From Faucicola osloensis_D (GTDB taxonomy: Bacteria > Pseudomonadota > Gammaproteobacteria > Pseudomonadales > Moraxellaceae): 64,000 nucleotides of DNA. Numbering within the stretch: position 1 is the first letter of the stretch; the number at the start of each line of letters is the position of its first letter. A program made the translations under genes and the position numbers. Of this stretch, positions 45,028 through 53,580 are shown one piece after another. A model generated the notes under the pieces. That model did no database searches. It saw only the letters and a list, made by a program, of their open reading frames with translations, and had not been told where the DNA came from. The DNA lies in assembly GCA_020041925.1 (NCBI GenBank), contig CP083409.1, one strand, 5' to 3'.

Positions 45028-45348
45028 TTATACTTTACCACTGTTGATATCATCGATGACTTTACGAGTCATCGTGTCAAATTCACCGTTTGCTTTGCTG
45101 ACATATACCCAAGTGATGAGTGGTACAAAAATCATAATGGCAACAACAATGTAAAAGCCAACAGGGACAATCGAGCCTGCTGACAGTGGTGCAGCAAACA
45201 TTTCAGGATCAAAACCGACGAGTAACAGATAACCAAACCACACAATTAAGGTAATAATAGAAAAAATAAGCCCTAGGCTTGTTTTTTTCTTTGCCATGCT
45301 TTGGAATTCAGAATGATTAATAATTCGCTGAATTTGTGCATCATCCAT
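45028..45348 (-). CDS. yjcH: DUF485 membrane protein (YjcH)
   Basis: From the ATG at 45348, with AAGGAG upstream, the product has 106 residues. It has two membrane segments (LGLIFSIITLIVWFGYLLLVGF and VGFYIVVAIMIFVPLITWVYV) and the family motif NHSEFQSMAKKKTSLG before the first. DUF485 proteins occur next to ActP and are thought to assist it. The frame extends upstream to 45387, without a ribosome site. Confidence 0.9.
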   Translation of the reverse strand: MDDAQIQRIINHSEFQSMAKKKTSLGLIFSIITLIVWFGYLLLVGFDPEMFAAPLSAGSIVPVGFYIVVAIMIFVPLITWVYVSKANGEFDTMTRKVIDDINSGKV

Positions 45349-45839
45349 GGTAACGCTCCTTGTAAATGAATGAAAAAGACAACTCATTGATGATTAATTC
45401 AACAATCAGTGTCAAAACCGACAAGGAAGATAGCGATTGGGTGAGAATAACAGTAGACAAAATATGGTGAAGCAAGTCCGCTATGCTAAACGTAATAGAT
45501 TGTCTTAAATGATACAAACAATCTCATCTTCCTGATTAGTTGCTATTATTAAATGAAAATTGTTAAAAAATCTAGCTGTTTTTTCTCAAACTGTAAAAAA
45601 ATTGTAGAATGTTAGTTGAAAATTAGTGGCGACCCTATCAAAGCACCCAAAATTATTATTAGACATAACTTGATACTCATAGTCGTGACTAATAGTCATT
45701 GTACCTAATCATGATTGCACTTAATTATAATTGTAACGCCCAATGACCAGTAAAAATTATCAAGCTATCCATGATAAATAAATCGTTGAGGATAGATAAA
45801 TCATTGAGCGTACATACCGCTATTCAAACCAAATGGCAT
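45349..45839. other. region upstream of yjcH-actP
   Basis: The 491-bp stretch is AT-rich and holds no gene on either strand. It is the likely site of the yjcH-actP promoter on the minus strand. TGACTAATAGTCA-like sequence near 45687 is a weak palindrome; I could not tie it to a known regulator. Confidence 0.4.
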
Positions 45840-46244
45840 TTATTTGCCTCGAGTTCTACACATACCGTCTTTGCAGTTTTCTGCGACTTTACCATAGGCA
45901 AGTTGGGTCATCCAGTTGGGTACACGGTTGCGATGTCGCGCAAAAATAGGATAAATCATATCACTGGCTTGTTTCACCACAGGCCATTCAAACACGTTTG
46001 CAAAAGGCAGTTGTGCGGTTTTGTATAGCAGTCGTACAGCATCCATGCCTTTTTGCATGTTCCCCTGTTTATCTTGCACACACAGATAAGTCATCGCTTC
46101 ATCTTCGCTAATACCAAATTTGGCAAGTTCGTTCCGTGCGTCATCAATCGCCATGATGCGAATGGCTTCAGGTTTCTTCTCTGCCATATGCAAGGCTTCG
46201 GTACGGCAGACAGGGCAGGTATCATCATAGTACATGGTAATCAT
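45840..46244 (-). CDS. DCC-family thiol-disulfide oxidoreductase-like protein
   Basis: The 134-residue protein begins with MITMYYDDTCPVCRTEALHM, the DCC (DUF393) motif with its redox-type CPVC pair. A conserved LCVQDKQGNMQKGMDAVRLLY block follows. Two further cysteines are in NCKDGMCRTRGK at the end, which is unusual and could form a second redox pair or a metal site. The family's role is not known. It starts 18 bases after the stop of the epimerase-like gene and is probably co-transcribed. Confidence 0.85.
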   Translation of the reverse strand: MITMYYDDTCPVCRTEALHMAEKKPEAIRIMAIDDARNELAKFGISEDEAMTYLCVQDKQGNMQKGMDAVRLLYKTAQLPFANVFEWPVVKQASDMIYPIFARHRNRVPNWMTQLAYGKVAENCKDGMCRTRGK

Positions 46245-46262
46245 ATTAACAGTCTCCGAAGA

Positions 46263-47222
46263 TTAGCTTTTTAGGGCATCTAATACGGTCAAGTCGTTAA
46301 ATTCAAAACCTTGATCCAGTAACGCTGTGGGCACAACGCGCTGCCCATCCAACAGTAACGTCGACATTTCACCAAACATGGTCTTAACCACAAAGGCGGG
46401 CAGGGTCATCAGGGTAGGGCGGTGCAACCAAGTGCCCATCGCATCGGTAAATGCAGCATTGCTAATAGGCGTTGGATTGGTCAAATTATAAATTTGCTGA
46501 GTGGGCAGAGTGTGAGTCAGGTTTTGTTCAATGATAAAAATCACCGCACGCACCCAATCAGTACGGCTAATCCAGCTCATGATTTGCTGACCATTGCCAA
46601 GCTTACCACCTGTGCCCATTTTAAATGGGATAATCAGTCGTCCAACCATACCCCCCTCGGGCGCAATCACCACCCCTGTACGCACAATCGCAACTGGCAC
46701 AGCGTCTGTTACGGCATCTGTTACAGTATCTGTTACAGCATCTTGGGCAGTCAAAGCTAGCTGCTCCCATGCCTGACAAATTTCGTGAGCGAAGTCGGTT
46801 TTTGTCATGGGGCTGGTTTCATCAAGCGCAGTTGGGTCGTTTTCCTTTTGGATACCGTACCAACCGATGGCTGAGCCGCTAATCAATAGTTTTGGCTTGT
46901 TGCTGATTCGCTCAATATAATCAATTACCGCTTGTGTGGGTTTTAGTCGGCTATCAAACAATTCTTGTTTACGCGCATCCGTCCAACGGCTGTCGGCAAT
47001 ACCCGCACCCGCTAGATTGATGATGACATCATACGTGTGATCGGTGCTGGCAAGATCGTCATAGCTAATAACGTCATCTGCGATATTTTTGGTTTTCTCT
47101 TTTTCTACAGAACGAGATACCCAAGTGACTGACGCAGTATCACCTTTTACGCCATGGGTTTTTAACGATTGCGTCAACGCTGTGCCTAAAAATCCTGAAC
47201 CGCCTGTGATAAGTATTTTCAT
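46263..47222 (-). CDS. TIGR01777-family NAD-dependent epimerase-like protein
   Basis: The 319-residue protein belongs to the YfcH/SulA-like short-chain dehydrogenase group. It has MKILITGGSGFLGTALTQSL at the start, VIINLAGAGIADSRWTDARKQELFDSRL in the middle and LISGSAIGWYGI. Its C-terminal DUF1731 domain includes PAFVVKTMFGEMSTLLLDGQRVVPTAL. The true substrate is unknown. A low-complexity stretch, TDAVTDTVTDAVTDAV near residues 160-175, comes from a 12-bp tandem repeat (46701-46743). Confidence 0.9.
   Translation of the reverse strand: MKILITGGSGFLGTALTQSLKTHGVKGDTASVTWVSRSVEKEKTKNIADDVISYDDLASTDHTYDVIINLAGAGIADSRWTDARKQELFDSRLKPTQAVIDYIERISNKPKLLISGSAIGWYGIQKENDPTALDETSPMTKTDFAHEICQAWEQLALTAQDAVTDTVTDAVTDAVPVAIVRTGVVIAPEGGMVGRLIIPFKMGTGGKLGNGQQIMSWISRTDWVRAVIFIIEQNLTHTLPTQQIYNLTNPTPISNAAFTDAMGTWLHRPTLMTLPAFVVKTMFGEMSTLLLDGQRVVPTALLDQGFEFNDLTVLDALKS
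46701..46743 (-). repeat. 12-bp tandem repeat inside the epimerase-like gene
   Basis: About three and a half copies of a unit like GATGCTGTAACA on the minus strand keep the frame and encode repeats of D-A-V-T. Such repeats can change copy number between strains without breaking the frame. Confidence 0.7.
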
Positions 47223-47271
47223 GATTTATTTCCTTTTTTCAGTCAAAACTGAAATTTATGGGTAAAAAATA

Positions 47272-47706
47272 TTAGTTGTTGGGTCGTTTAAGAGTAAAAA
47301 AACCACTTAACATGGCGATTAGCCCTGAAATACATCCCATCACTATAACCACAGTAGCCACTTTTAGTACCTCACTAAAATTGGGCAGCGATAAATTATT
47401 CGTTAGCAGGATAAAACCCAAAATAAACAAAATCGCTAAAACCATATTACTCATAAAAAACGCCATATAATTGACATATCGAATGTGGCGTATGACCACT
47501 AACCATAGCCCTGTCAAAAAAGTGGGTAAAATACCGACCAGTAACCAGACAATCGCCAGTAATAGCATGATGGTAATATCCATGATTTTGGTATAAGCCA
47601 AAACAAAAAATGACACCACAATCACCAAAAAACTCAGCAATGCACCACTACCAAAAAATTTGATGAATCGCCACCAATTCGCTTTAGCCATACCGTCAAA
47701 CCTCAT
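47272..47706 (-). CDS. four-helix integral membrane protein, unknown
   Basis: From the ATG at 47706, which overlaps the TAA of the regulator gene (TAATG), the product has 144 residues. An alternative ATG is at 47691. Four membrane segments are seen: SGALLSFLVIVVSFFVLAY, MDITIMLLLAIVWLLVGIL, MAFFMSNMVLAILFILGFILL and VLKVATVVIVMGCISGLIAML. No family is recognised. Coupling to a GbsR/MarR-like gene suggests that the regulator responds to, or controls, the state of the membrane. Confidence 0.75.
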   Translation of the reverse strand: MRFDGMAKANWWRFIKFFGSGALLSFLVIVVSFFVLAYTKIMDITIMLLLAIVWLLVGILPTFLTGLWLVVIRHIRYVNYMAFFMSNMVLAILFILGFILLTNNLSLPNFSEVLKVATVVIVMGCISGLIAMLSGFFTLKRPNN

Positions 47707-48224
47707 TATTTCAAAAACTTCTGAATCGTCGCCCCAAGCTTTAGGATACGATTGAGCGTAGTGGACGAAAGTTTTAGCATCTCGTTCGCCCAACTCGTCA
47801 GCGTATCGACAAATTGGTGGGTGTCTTTGATACGTTGCTGTATGTCTTTGTTTTCTGTGGCAAATTCTGGCTCATTGATTAAATCCGCCAAGAATCCAAC
47901 CGTCGGCGCAAGCTCTCGGCGATAGCGTTCTTCGACAATCACCTTAGCCAATTCCCACACATCCGTGCCCGTGGTGAAATAATCGCGCCTATCACCGAGC
48001 GTATGTACCGTTTGTACCAGATTTAAGCTCTGCAATTCCTTGATACTATTACTCACATTTGAACGCGCCACGCCTAAGGTCTCTTGGATTTCTTCGGCAT
48101 TCATCGGCTTGCCTGCCAAAAATAACAAGGCATGAATCTGAGCAACGGTACGGTTTACGCCCCATTTATTGCCCATTTCGCCCCAGTGTAAGACAAATTT
48201 TTCCATGGTGGATGTGAGTTGCAC
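47706..48224 (-). CDS. GbsR/MarR-family transcriptional regulator
   Basis: The 172-residue protein has the GbsR-like winged helix at about residues 8-90: FVLHWGEMGNKWGVNRTVAQIHALLFLAGKPMNAEEIQETLGVARSNVSNSIKELQSLNLVQTVHTLGDRRDYF. A helical C-terminal part probably makes dimers. GbsR proteins sense choline or osmolytes in Bacillus; here the ligand is unknown. It is the first gene of a two-gene unit with the membrane protein and probably controls its own operon. Confidence 0.88.
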   Translation of the reverse strand: MQLTSTMEKFVLHWGEMGNKWGVNRTVAQIHALLFLAGKPMNAEEIQETLGVARSNVSNSIKELQSLNLVQTVHTLGDRRDYFTTGTDVWELAKVIVEERYRRELAPTVGFLADLINEPEFATENKDIQQRIKDTHQFVDTLTSWANEMLKLSSTTLNRILKLGATIQKFLK

Positions 48225-48433
48225 TTTTTAGCCTTATATATAAATCAATCAATTTTTAATTATTTTGAGCTTTTTATATATTTCTGTCAATACAGAAATT
48301 TTGAAAATTGTAAAAATTTTGTGGTGGGTTTGGATTGTTGACCTTACAAGTCGCGTTTTATTTCCCAAAAAAAAATAATTTCGGTAAGATGAAGGGGTTA
48401 ATTGTAAATATTTCTTTGGTATAAGGATGACCC

Positions 48434-49255
48434 ATGACGGCAAACCAAACACAACAACCCACCTTTCAAAAAGTCACCTATGATGTTGCAGATAATGTTG
48501 CGACCATTACCCTAAATGACCCTGCATCTTTAAATGCCCTTGACAGCACCATGAAAGGCGAGCTATTGCAAGCCTTAAGCCATGCTGAATATGACGATAC
48601 CGCCAAAGTCATCGTATTAACAGGCGCGGGCAAGGGCTTTTCAAGCGGTGGCGATATCCGCGAGATGTTAGGCTCAACCGAAACCCGCCAAGCGGTGCTA
48701 AAAATGGCACACGGGCTGACCACTGGCGTGGGCGAAATCAGCCGAAAGCTGCGAAAAATCAGTAAGCCCATCATCGCACGTATCAATGGGGCAGCGGCAG
48801 GGGCGGGCATGAATATCGCCTTGGCGTGTGATTTTCGGGTGGCAAGCGACAATGCCAAGTTTTTGCAGGCGTTTGTCAATATCGGGCTTGTGCCTGATGC
48901 GGGCGGGATTTATCAGTTAACCCAACTGATTGGGGCGGCAAAGACCACCGAGCTTGTGATGCTTGGCGAGCAGTTTGATGCCAAAAAAGCCCAAGATTTA
49001 GGCTTAGTCAATGCTATCGTGCCAGCCGATGAGCTTGATGCCGCGGTGAAAAAACTCACCGACCGTTTAACAAGCTTGCCTGCTTTGACATTGGCGGCGA
49101 TGAAACAGACCATTAACCAAGTGGCGTACAGTGGACTTGATACCGCCATTGATGCAGAAGTCATGTACCAAATGCAGATGGCAACCACGGACGACTTTAA
49201 AGAAGGCGTGTCGGCATTTATGCAAAAACGTCCTGCCCAGTTTAAAGGGCATTAA
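48434..49255 (+). CDS. enoyl-CoA hydratase/isomerase family protein
   Basis: The 273-residue protein is a crotonase-fold enzyme. The CoA-binding and oxyanion segments are GAGKGFSSGGDIREM near residue 65-80 and RINGAAAGAGMNIALACDFRVAS near 115-138. Its probable catalytic acidic residue is in FVNIGLVPDAGGIYQL. The product could act in fatty acid or phenylacetate breakdown (PaaG-like). No other degradation genes are near, so a pathway cannot be set. Start follows ATAAGGATGACCC, with GG at a suitable distance. Confidence 0.88.
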   Translation: MTANQTQQPTFQKVTYDVADNVATITLNDPASLNALDSTMKGELLQALSHAEYDDTAKVIVLTGAGKGFSSGGDIREMLGSTETRQAVLKMAHGLTTGVGEISRKLRKISKPIIARINGAAAGAGMNIALACDFRVASDNAKFLQAFVNIGLVPDAGGIYQLTQLIGAAKTTELVMLGEQFDAKKAQDLGLVNAIVPADELDAAVKKLTDRLTSLPALTLAAMKQTINQVAYSGLDTAIDAEVMYQMQMATTDDFKEGVSAFMQKRPAQFKGH

Positions 49256-49278
49256 TCTGTAAAAAATCAACTGAAAGA

Positions 49279-49310
49279 AAAATAGCGTGGTCACCGACGC
49301 TATTTTTTTT
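49279..49310. terminator. bidirectional terminator between hydratase and glycosyltransferase genes
   Basis: AAAATAGCG pairs with CGCTATTTT around a loop of about ten bases, with A-run and T-run at the edges. Its right arm overlaps the stop codon of the glycosyltransferase gene. Confidence 0.8.
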
Positions 49311-50034
49311 GCGTACCATAATGTCCAAATTGATAGCGGATTTTGTTATCGCGGATTTCACCGACAAAAAAGCGATATAGATTGGCGTGAAGATATTTCC
49401 AGCCTGTATTAAAATAGCCATCTTGCTGTAAGCGGCGTGGGTCAAAGCGAAAGGTGAGTGGTAGCATCTGATAACGGGTAATTTTTTTGGCGCGATTGAC
49501 ATAGTCGCAATCTTCACACAAGGTGATAGATTCATCAAAGCCGCCCAATTGCTCATGCACGGATTTACTGGAAAAAATACAGGCACCGACTGCCGTTGGC
49601 GATAAGAATTGGCTAACAAAAATACCCATGTTAAACAGCAGATAACCCACTGTAAACCAAGGTTTTAGGTGGTCAGCATTCATATACATGCCGGCTACTT
49701 TCAAGGATTTTTTATCCAATAATTGACTGGCTTTTTGCAAGAAGTCTGCATCCAGCCGCACATCGGCATCTAGGAACAGTATTCGTTCATTTTTGGCTAG
49801 CTTTGCCCCTGTATTACGACCCAAGCTGACGCCACGTTTTGACATTTTATGTACGCTTATCGCGGGCAACTGTTGGCGAAAACTGGCTGCAATTTGACAG
49901 GTGTCATCTTCGCTGTTGGAATCCACCACGATGACTTCAAAATTTTGGTAGCTTTGCTGGGCTAAGTCACGCAAAATATTGCCGATACGTTCGGCTTCGT
50001 TTAGGGTAATAATCACGATGCTAATTGGCGTCAT
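49300..50034 (-). CDS. family 2 glycosyltransferase
   Basis: From the ATG at 50034 the protein has 244 residues; a GTG at 50046 would add four. It begins with PISIVIITLNEAERIGNILRDLAQQSYQNFEVIVVDSNSEDDT, the GT2 nucleotide-sugar site. The metal-binding LFLDADVRLD motif is near residue 90, and GGFDESITLCEDCDYVNRAKK matches the acceptor-side ED motif. Acceptor and sugar are unknown. A single membrane-like stretch (VGYLLFNMGIFVSQFLS) is near residue 130. It has no glycan genes beside it. Confidence 0.88.
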   Translation of the reverse strand: MTPISIVIITLNEAERIGNILRDLAQQSYQNFEVIVVDSNSEDDTCQIAASFRQQLPAISVHKMSKRGVSLGRNTGAKLAKNERILFLDADVRLDADFLQKASQLLDKKSLKVAGMYMNADHLKPWFTVGYLLFNMGIFVSQFLSPTAVGACIFSSKSVHEQLGGFDESITLCEDCDYVNRAKKITRYQMLPLTFRFDPRRLQQDGYFNTGWKYLHANLYRFFVGEIRDNKIRYQFGHYGTQKK

Positions 50035-50218
50035 AAGCTCATTCACAAGGGCAACAATCGTTGAAAACGGCAGTTTTTAGCTTTTTTATCATAAATGAAC
50101 AATATGACGATTTGGTGATTGCTAAAAAAGTTTTGGGTGCTAAGCTAGGGAATGAGCAATCGAGCTGATGCAGAATTCAATGGGCGATGGCATGGTAACC
50201 AGTTAGAAGGAATAAAGT

Positions 50219-51016
50219 ATGTGCATTGTGGCGTTGGCTTGGCAGCTGTTTGAGGGTAAACCCTTGGTGCTATTATCCAATCGGGATGAATTTTTGCAGC
50301 GTCCTACACGCGCACTGCATGAATGGCAATTGCCGAATGGAAAAAAAATCATCGCGGGGCAAGATGCGCAAGCAGGAGGCACTTGGTTGGGTATCGATCC
50401 TGTGCATGGGCGCTGGGGGGTGATTTTAAACTACCGAGAGATTATCAAAGATAAGCCTGTCTTTGCCACGTCCCGAGGTCAGTTAATCCTTGATTATTTA
50501 AGTGGTGAGTGGTCGCCGCTAGCTTTTGCAAGGCAAATTGATTTGCCCTGCTACGATGGGTTTAATCTAGTCATCGGCGATCGCCAGCAAGCGGTACTAC
50601 TCAATAATAAAGGGTATGGCATCGAGGTATTGGCAAAAGGCTTATACGTGTTATCCAATGGTCAACCAAATACGGCATGGTTTAAAACGCAGAAACTGCG
50701 CAGGCGAGTACGACAAGAGTTGTTGCCCCTGCTTGCTGGGCACGAGGATTGGCAACCGCTGGCATTTGAAATACTGCAAGATCGTGAACAAGCGCCTATC
50801 GCCCAGCTACCTGATACAGGTTTAGGTATCGAGACAGAATTGGCGTTGTCTTCCATCTTTATTCCTGCCCATCGCCTCGATAAGCTGCTAGGAAGTAGCT
50901 ATGGGACGCGCGTGAGTAGTTTGCTCACCATCACTCATACAGGGTTTGATATGCAAGAAAAAAACCTTGAAAATGACACTATTATCTGTATCACGCCCGA
51001 TGTTAACGCCCCATAA
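50219..51016 (+). CDS. NRDE-family protein (TANGO2-like)
   Basis: The 265-residue protein starts MCIVALAW and has the family signature PLVLLSNRDEFLQRPTRALHEW, then QDAQAGGTWLGIDPVHGRWGVILNYRE. A conserved cysteine at position 2, exposed after methionine removal, is typical of N-terminal-nucleophile-like NRDE proteins. Eukaryotic TANGO2 is linked to heme or lipid handling; the bacterial role is not known. The start follows AGAAGGAA. It is a single gene converging on the CobW gene. Confidence 0.9.
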   Translation: MCIVALAWQLFEGKPLVLLSNRDEFLQRPTRALHEWQLPNGKKIIAGQDAQAGGTWLGIDPVHGRWGVILNYREIIKDKPVFATSRGQLILDYLSGEWSPLAFARQIDLPCYDGFNLVIGDRQQAVLLNNKGYGIEVLAKGLYVLSNGQPNTAWFKTQKLRRRVRQELLPLLAGHEDWQPLAFEILQDREQAPIAQLPDTGLGIETELALSSIFIPAHRLDKLLGSSYGTRVSSLLTITHTGFDMQEKNLENDTIICITPDVNAP

Positions 51017-51083
51017 TCAATGAAAAAAACAGCCGCAAAATCAAAAAATAGACAATAAAATGGGCTATCTATTAACTGTAAGC

Positions 51084-52166
51084 TTAACTGATATGCCCAA
51101 ACATCATCATCAGCTCAGTATCGAGCCTATCAAAATCCAATTCGATAGTGTTATCCAAAAAAATCACTTCAATGCGGTTATCGGTTTGTGGTTCACAGGC
51201 CACCAAATCGAGCGAATCCGGGGTAAAATTCATGGTTTGCCATTGCTCATCATGCGTATGTTTGATATGAACCACCGATTTGATACGTTGCCAGTTGGGC
51301 AGTGCCAACAACCATTCCATCAGTACAGTCATATCAATTGTCCAGTCGGCTGACACCCGCCATCCGATGATTTGATAGCCGTTTTGTACATCATGATAGC
51401 GAAATGGCAAGTCATCGTTGGTAGCTGTCGGTGATTGGGGCGTGTAGGCTTGGATGGTGGATAGAGCGGGGGACTGAGCAAAGCTCGTTAAGCTAACTTG
51501 TTGATAGTGGCTGCGCTCGGCAAGCACTTGGCTTGATTGCTTGAGGGCTTGTTGCAATTGCCGCAGATTGTCTTCGCTGAGCGTTTGTTCTGCTTGCCAA
51601 ATCAATTTAGCTTTACGGTTTAAGTCCTTTACCCATGCGGTCAGTTGGGTTTTTTGGGTGTCATCCAGCCCATGAAAGCGATTAATCATCACCACATCAC
51701 AAAATCGCACATGGGCTTGGTAGCCTTCATTGTCACGATAACGGGCATCTTGCCAATCACGCGCATTGACGATACTGATGGCGGATTTTAGCGACAGCGC
51801 AGTTTGCCAATGCGCTGCAGATAGTTGCTCAATCAGCTCACGCGGGTGTGCCAGCCCTGTTGGCTCAATCCATAATCGGTCGGGTCTATACTCAGAAGTC
51901 AAGCGAGCAAGCGCAATTTGTAGCGGCAGTTGCGACGTACAGCAGATACAGCCACCAGATACTTGGCGAATCGCTAAATCATGGTCAGCATTAGCCGCCA
52001 ATAGCTTTTCATCAATACCGATTTGACCTGCTTCATTGACCAAAATCGCCCACTTTTCTTGCTGCTGAAAATGCGTGATACAGGCATTGATAAAACTGGT
52101 TTTACCAGAACCTAAAAAGCCCATCACCAGGTGATAGGCTGTATTTACAATCAACGGTTTTATCAT
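51084..52166 (-). CDS. CobW/COG0523-family GTPase
   Basis: The 360-residue protein is a G3E GTPase with Walker A GFLGSGKTSF near residue 18-25, the metal-binding motif GCICC near residue 70, and NRFHGLDD as the base-specificity region. The C-terminal CobW domain follows (about 255-340). COG0523 proteins deliver metals such as zinc or cobalt to target enzymes; which metal cannot be told. No Zur box was found upstream. It lies 72 bases after ompR on the same strand and takes the place where envZ would be expected. Confidence 0.9.
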   Translation of the reverse strand: MIKPLIVNTAYHLVMGFLGSGKTSFINACITHFQQQEKWAILVNEAGQIGIDEKLLAANADHDLAIRQVSGGCICCTSQLPLQIALARLTSEYRPDRLWIEPTGLAHPRELIEQLSAAHWQTALSLKSAISIVNARDWQDARYRDNEGYQAHVRFCDVVMINRFHGLDDTQKTQLTAWVKDLNRKAKLIWQAEQTLSEDNLRQLQQALKQSSQVLAERSHYQQVSLTSFAQSPALSTIQAYTPQSPTATNDDLPFRYHDVQNGYQIIGWRVSADWTIDMTVLMEWLLALPNWQRIKSVVHIKHTHDEQWQTMNFTPDSLDLVACEPQTDNRIEVIFLDNTIELDFDRLDTELMMMFGHIS

Positions 52167-52238
52167 AAAAGTTCTTAACTCTGTTAACTTAGCTCTTCTA
52201 ATGGGCTTTTTTAATCCGCTCTTTTAAATAGGGCTCGT

Positions 52239-53012
52239 TTAGCTTTCTGCCCCATCGGGTACAAACACGTAACCCACGCCCCAAACAGTTTGGATATAGC
52301 GCGCTTGCGAAGGGTTATCTTCGATGAGACGGCGTAAACGCGATACTTGCACATCAATTGAGCGCTCCATTGCGCCCCATTCACGGCCGCGTGCCAAATT
52401 CATCAGTTTATCACGGGTTAATGGCTCACGGGGATGTTGTACCAAAGCCTTTAATACACTAAATTCACCTGTGGTTAAGGTCACGATGTTACCATCACGT
52501 TTTAGGGTACGCGTTGATAAATCTAATGTCCATGACCCAAATTCGACCACTTCCATTTGCTGACTGGGTGCGCCTGGCAATTCACGCGTTTGCCGGCGCA
52601 ATACGGCTTTAATACGTGCCAATAATTCTTTGGGGTTAAAGGGTTTTGGCAGATAATCATCCGCGCCTGCTTCAAGTCCTGCGATACGATCGGCATCGGA
52701 ACCTTTAGCGGTCAACATAATAATCGGAATATCGGAGTTTTCTGCGCGTAAGCGATGGCAAATACTGATTCCGTCTTCGTTAGGTAGCATCAAATCAAGC
52801 ACAATCAGCGAAAATAACTCGCGCTGCATCAGTTTGTCCATTTGGTTGCCGTCATGCGCAGTACGTACAATATAACCATCATCTTCTAAGAAACGTTGCA
52901 ACAAAGTGCGAAGGCGCGCATCGTCATCAACGACCAAAATGCGCTGATTCATATCGCCGGCGGCTGATTGATTGGGGGTAGATTCTACAGTGGGGTTGAT
53001 GTCATCACTCAT
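52239..53012 (-). CDS. ompR: OmpR-type response regulator
   Basis: The 257-residue protein has an N-terminal receiver (ILVVDDDARLRTLLQRFLEDDG; phosphorylated aspartate D73 in LDLMLP; lysine in PKPFNPKELLARI) and a C-terminal winged helix (LTTGEFSVLKALVQHPREPLTRDKLMNLARGREWGAMERSIDVQVSRLRRLIEDNP). The ERSIDVQVSRLRR string is very close to OmpR. About 20 residues precede the usual start. OmpR regulates porins and osmotic response with EnvZ, but no envZ gene is adjacent here. Confidence 0.9.
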   Translation of the reverse strand: MSDDINPTVESTPNQSAAGDMNQRILVVDDDARLRTLLQRFLEDDGYIVRTAHDGNQMDKLMQRELFSLIVLDLMLPNEDGISICHRLRAENSDIPIIMLTAKGSDADRIAGLEAGADDYLPKPFNPKELLARIKAVLRRQTRELPGAPSQQMEVVEFGSWTLDLSTRTLKRDGNIVTLTTGEFSVLKALVQHPREPLTRDKLMNLARGREWGAMERSIDVQVSRLRRLIEDNPSQARYIQTVWGVGYVFVPDGAES

Positions 53013-53580
53013 TGATTATTTTCCTCATTTTTATCGTCGATATTCCTATCACCCATATTCCTATCACTAACGTTATTTTCACTCGAATGTTGTTTTCGCT
53101 ACACAGTTTTTATAAATACCTAATTGTTTTTTATAAAGGCTAAATATGTTCCATTAGCGTGTTGAACTGAACCTTATAATTAATAGTTAGGACAGGCAAT
53201 GCTATAAAATATATGGGTATACAATTTTTTATTAGGGACTGATAAAGGTATTTTGAAACGATTGGTTACAACTTGCAAGCATTATCAATCTTATTATTTA
53301 GCTAAATTTGCGTGGTTATGCGGTTATTAAAGCAAAAAAATGTGTCGATTGCTGTAGTGATTTTGCTAAAAATGCGACGTTAGCTTATAGGGTAGCCACT
53401 TATTATATAGTCATCAGTTAGCAAAATTTTAGTCTAACGACAGCGCTAGGGTTGGCAAGGTAAAAATTCACTAAAGATTTTTGTTAAAATAGCGTTTACC
53501 TATTATCTTTTTGTATTGTTTTGTTATAATGCGTGAACTCTGAAGTTTTGAGTTCATCCTTATAAGTGTTAGGCAAAAAT
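53013..53580. promoter_or_regulatory. divergent promoter region of ompR and tex
   Basis: The gap of about 570 bp is AT-rich and has no open frame. A TATAAT at 53525-53530 points towards tex, about 50 bases before its start; a -35 near 53502-53507 is weak. Nothing else is resolved. Confidence 0.45.
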
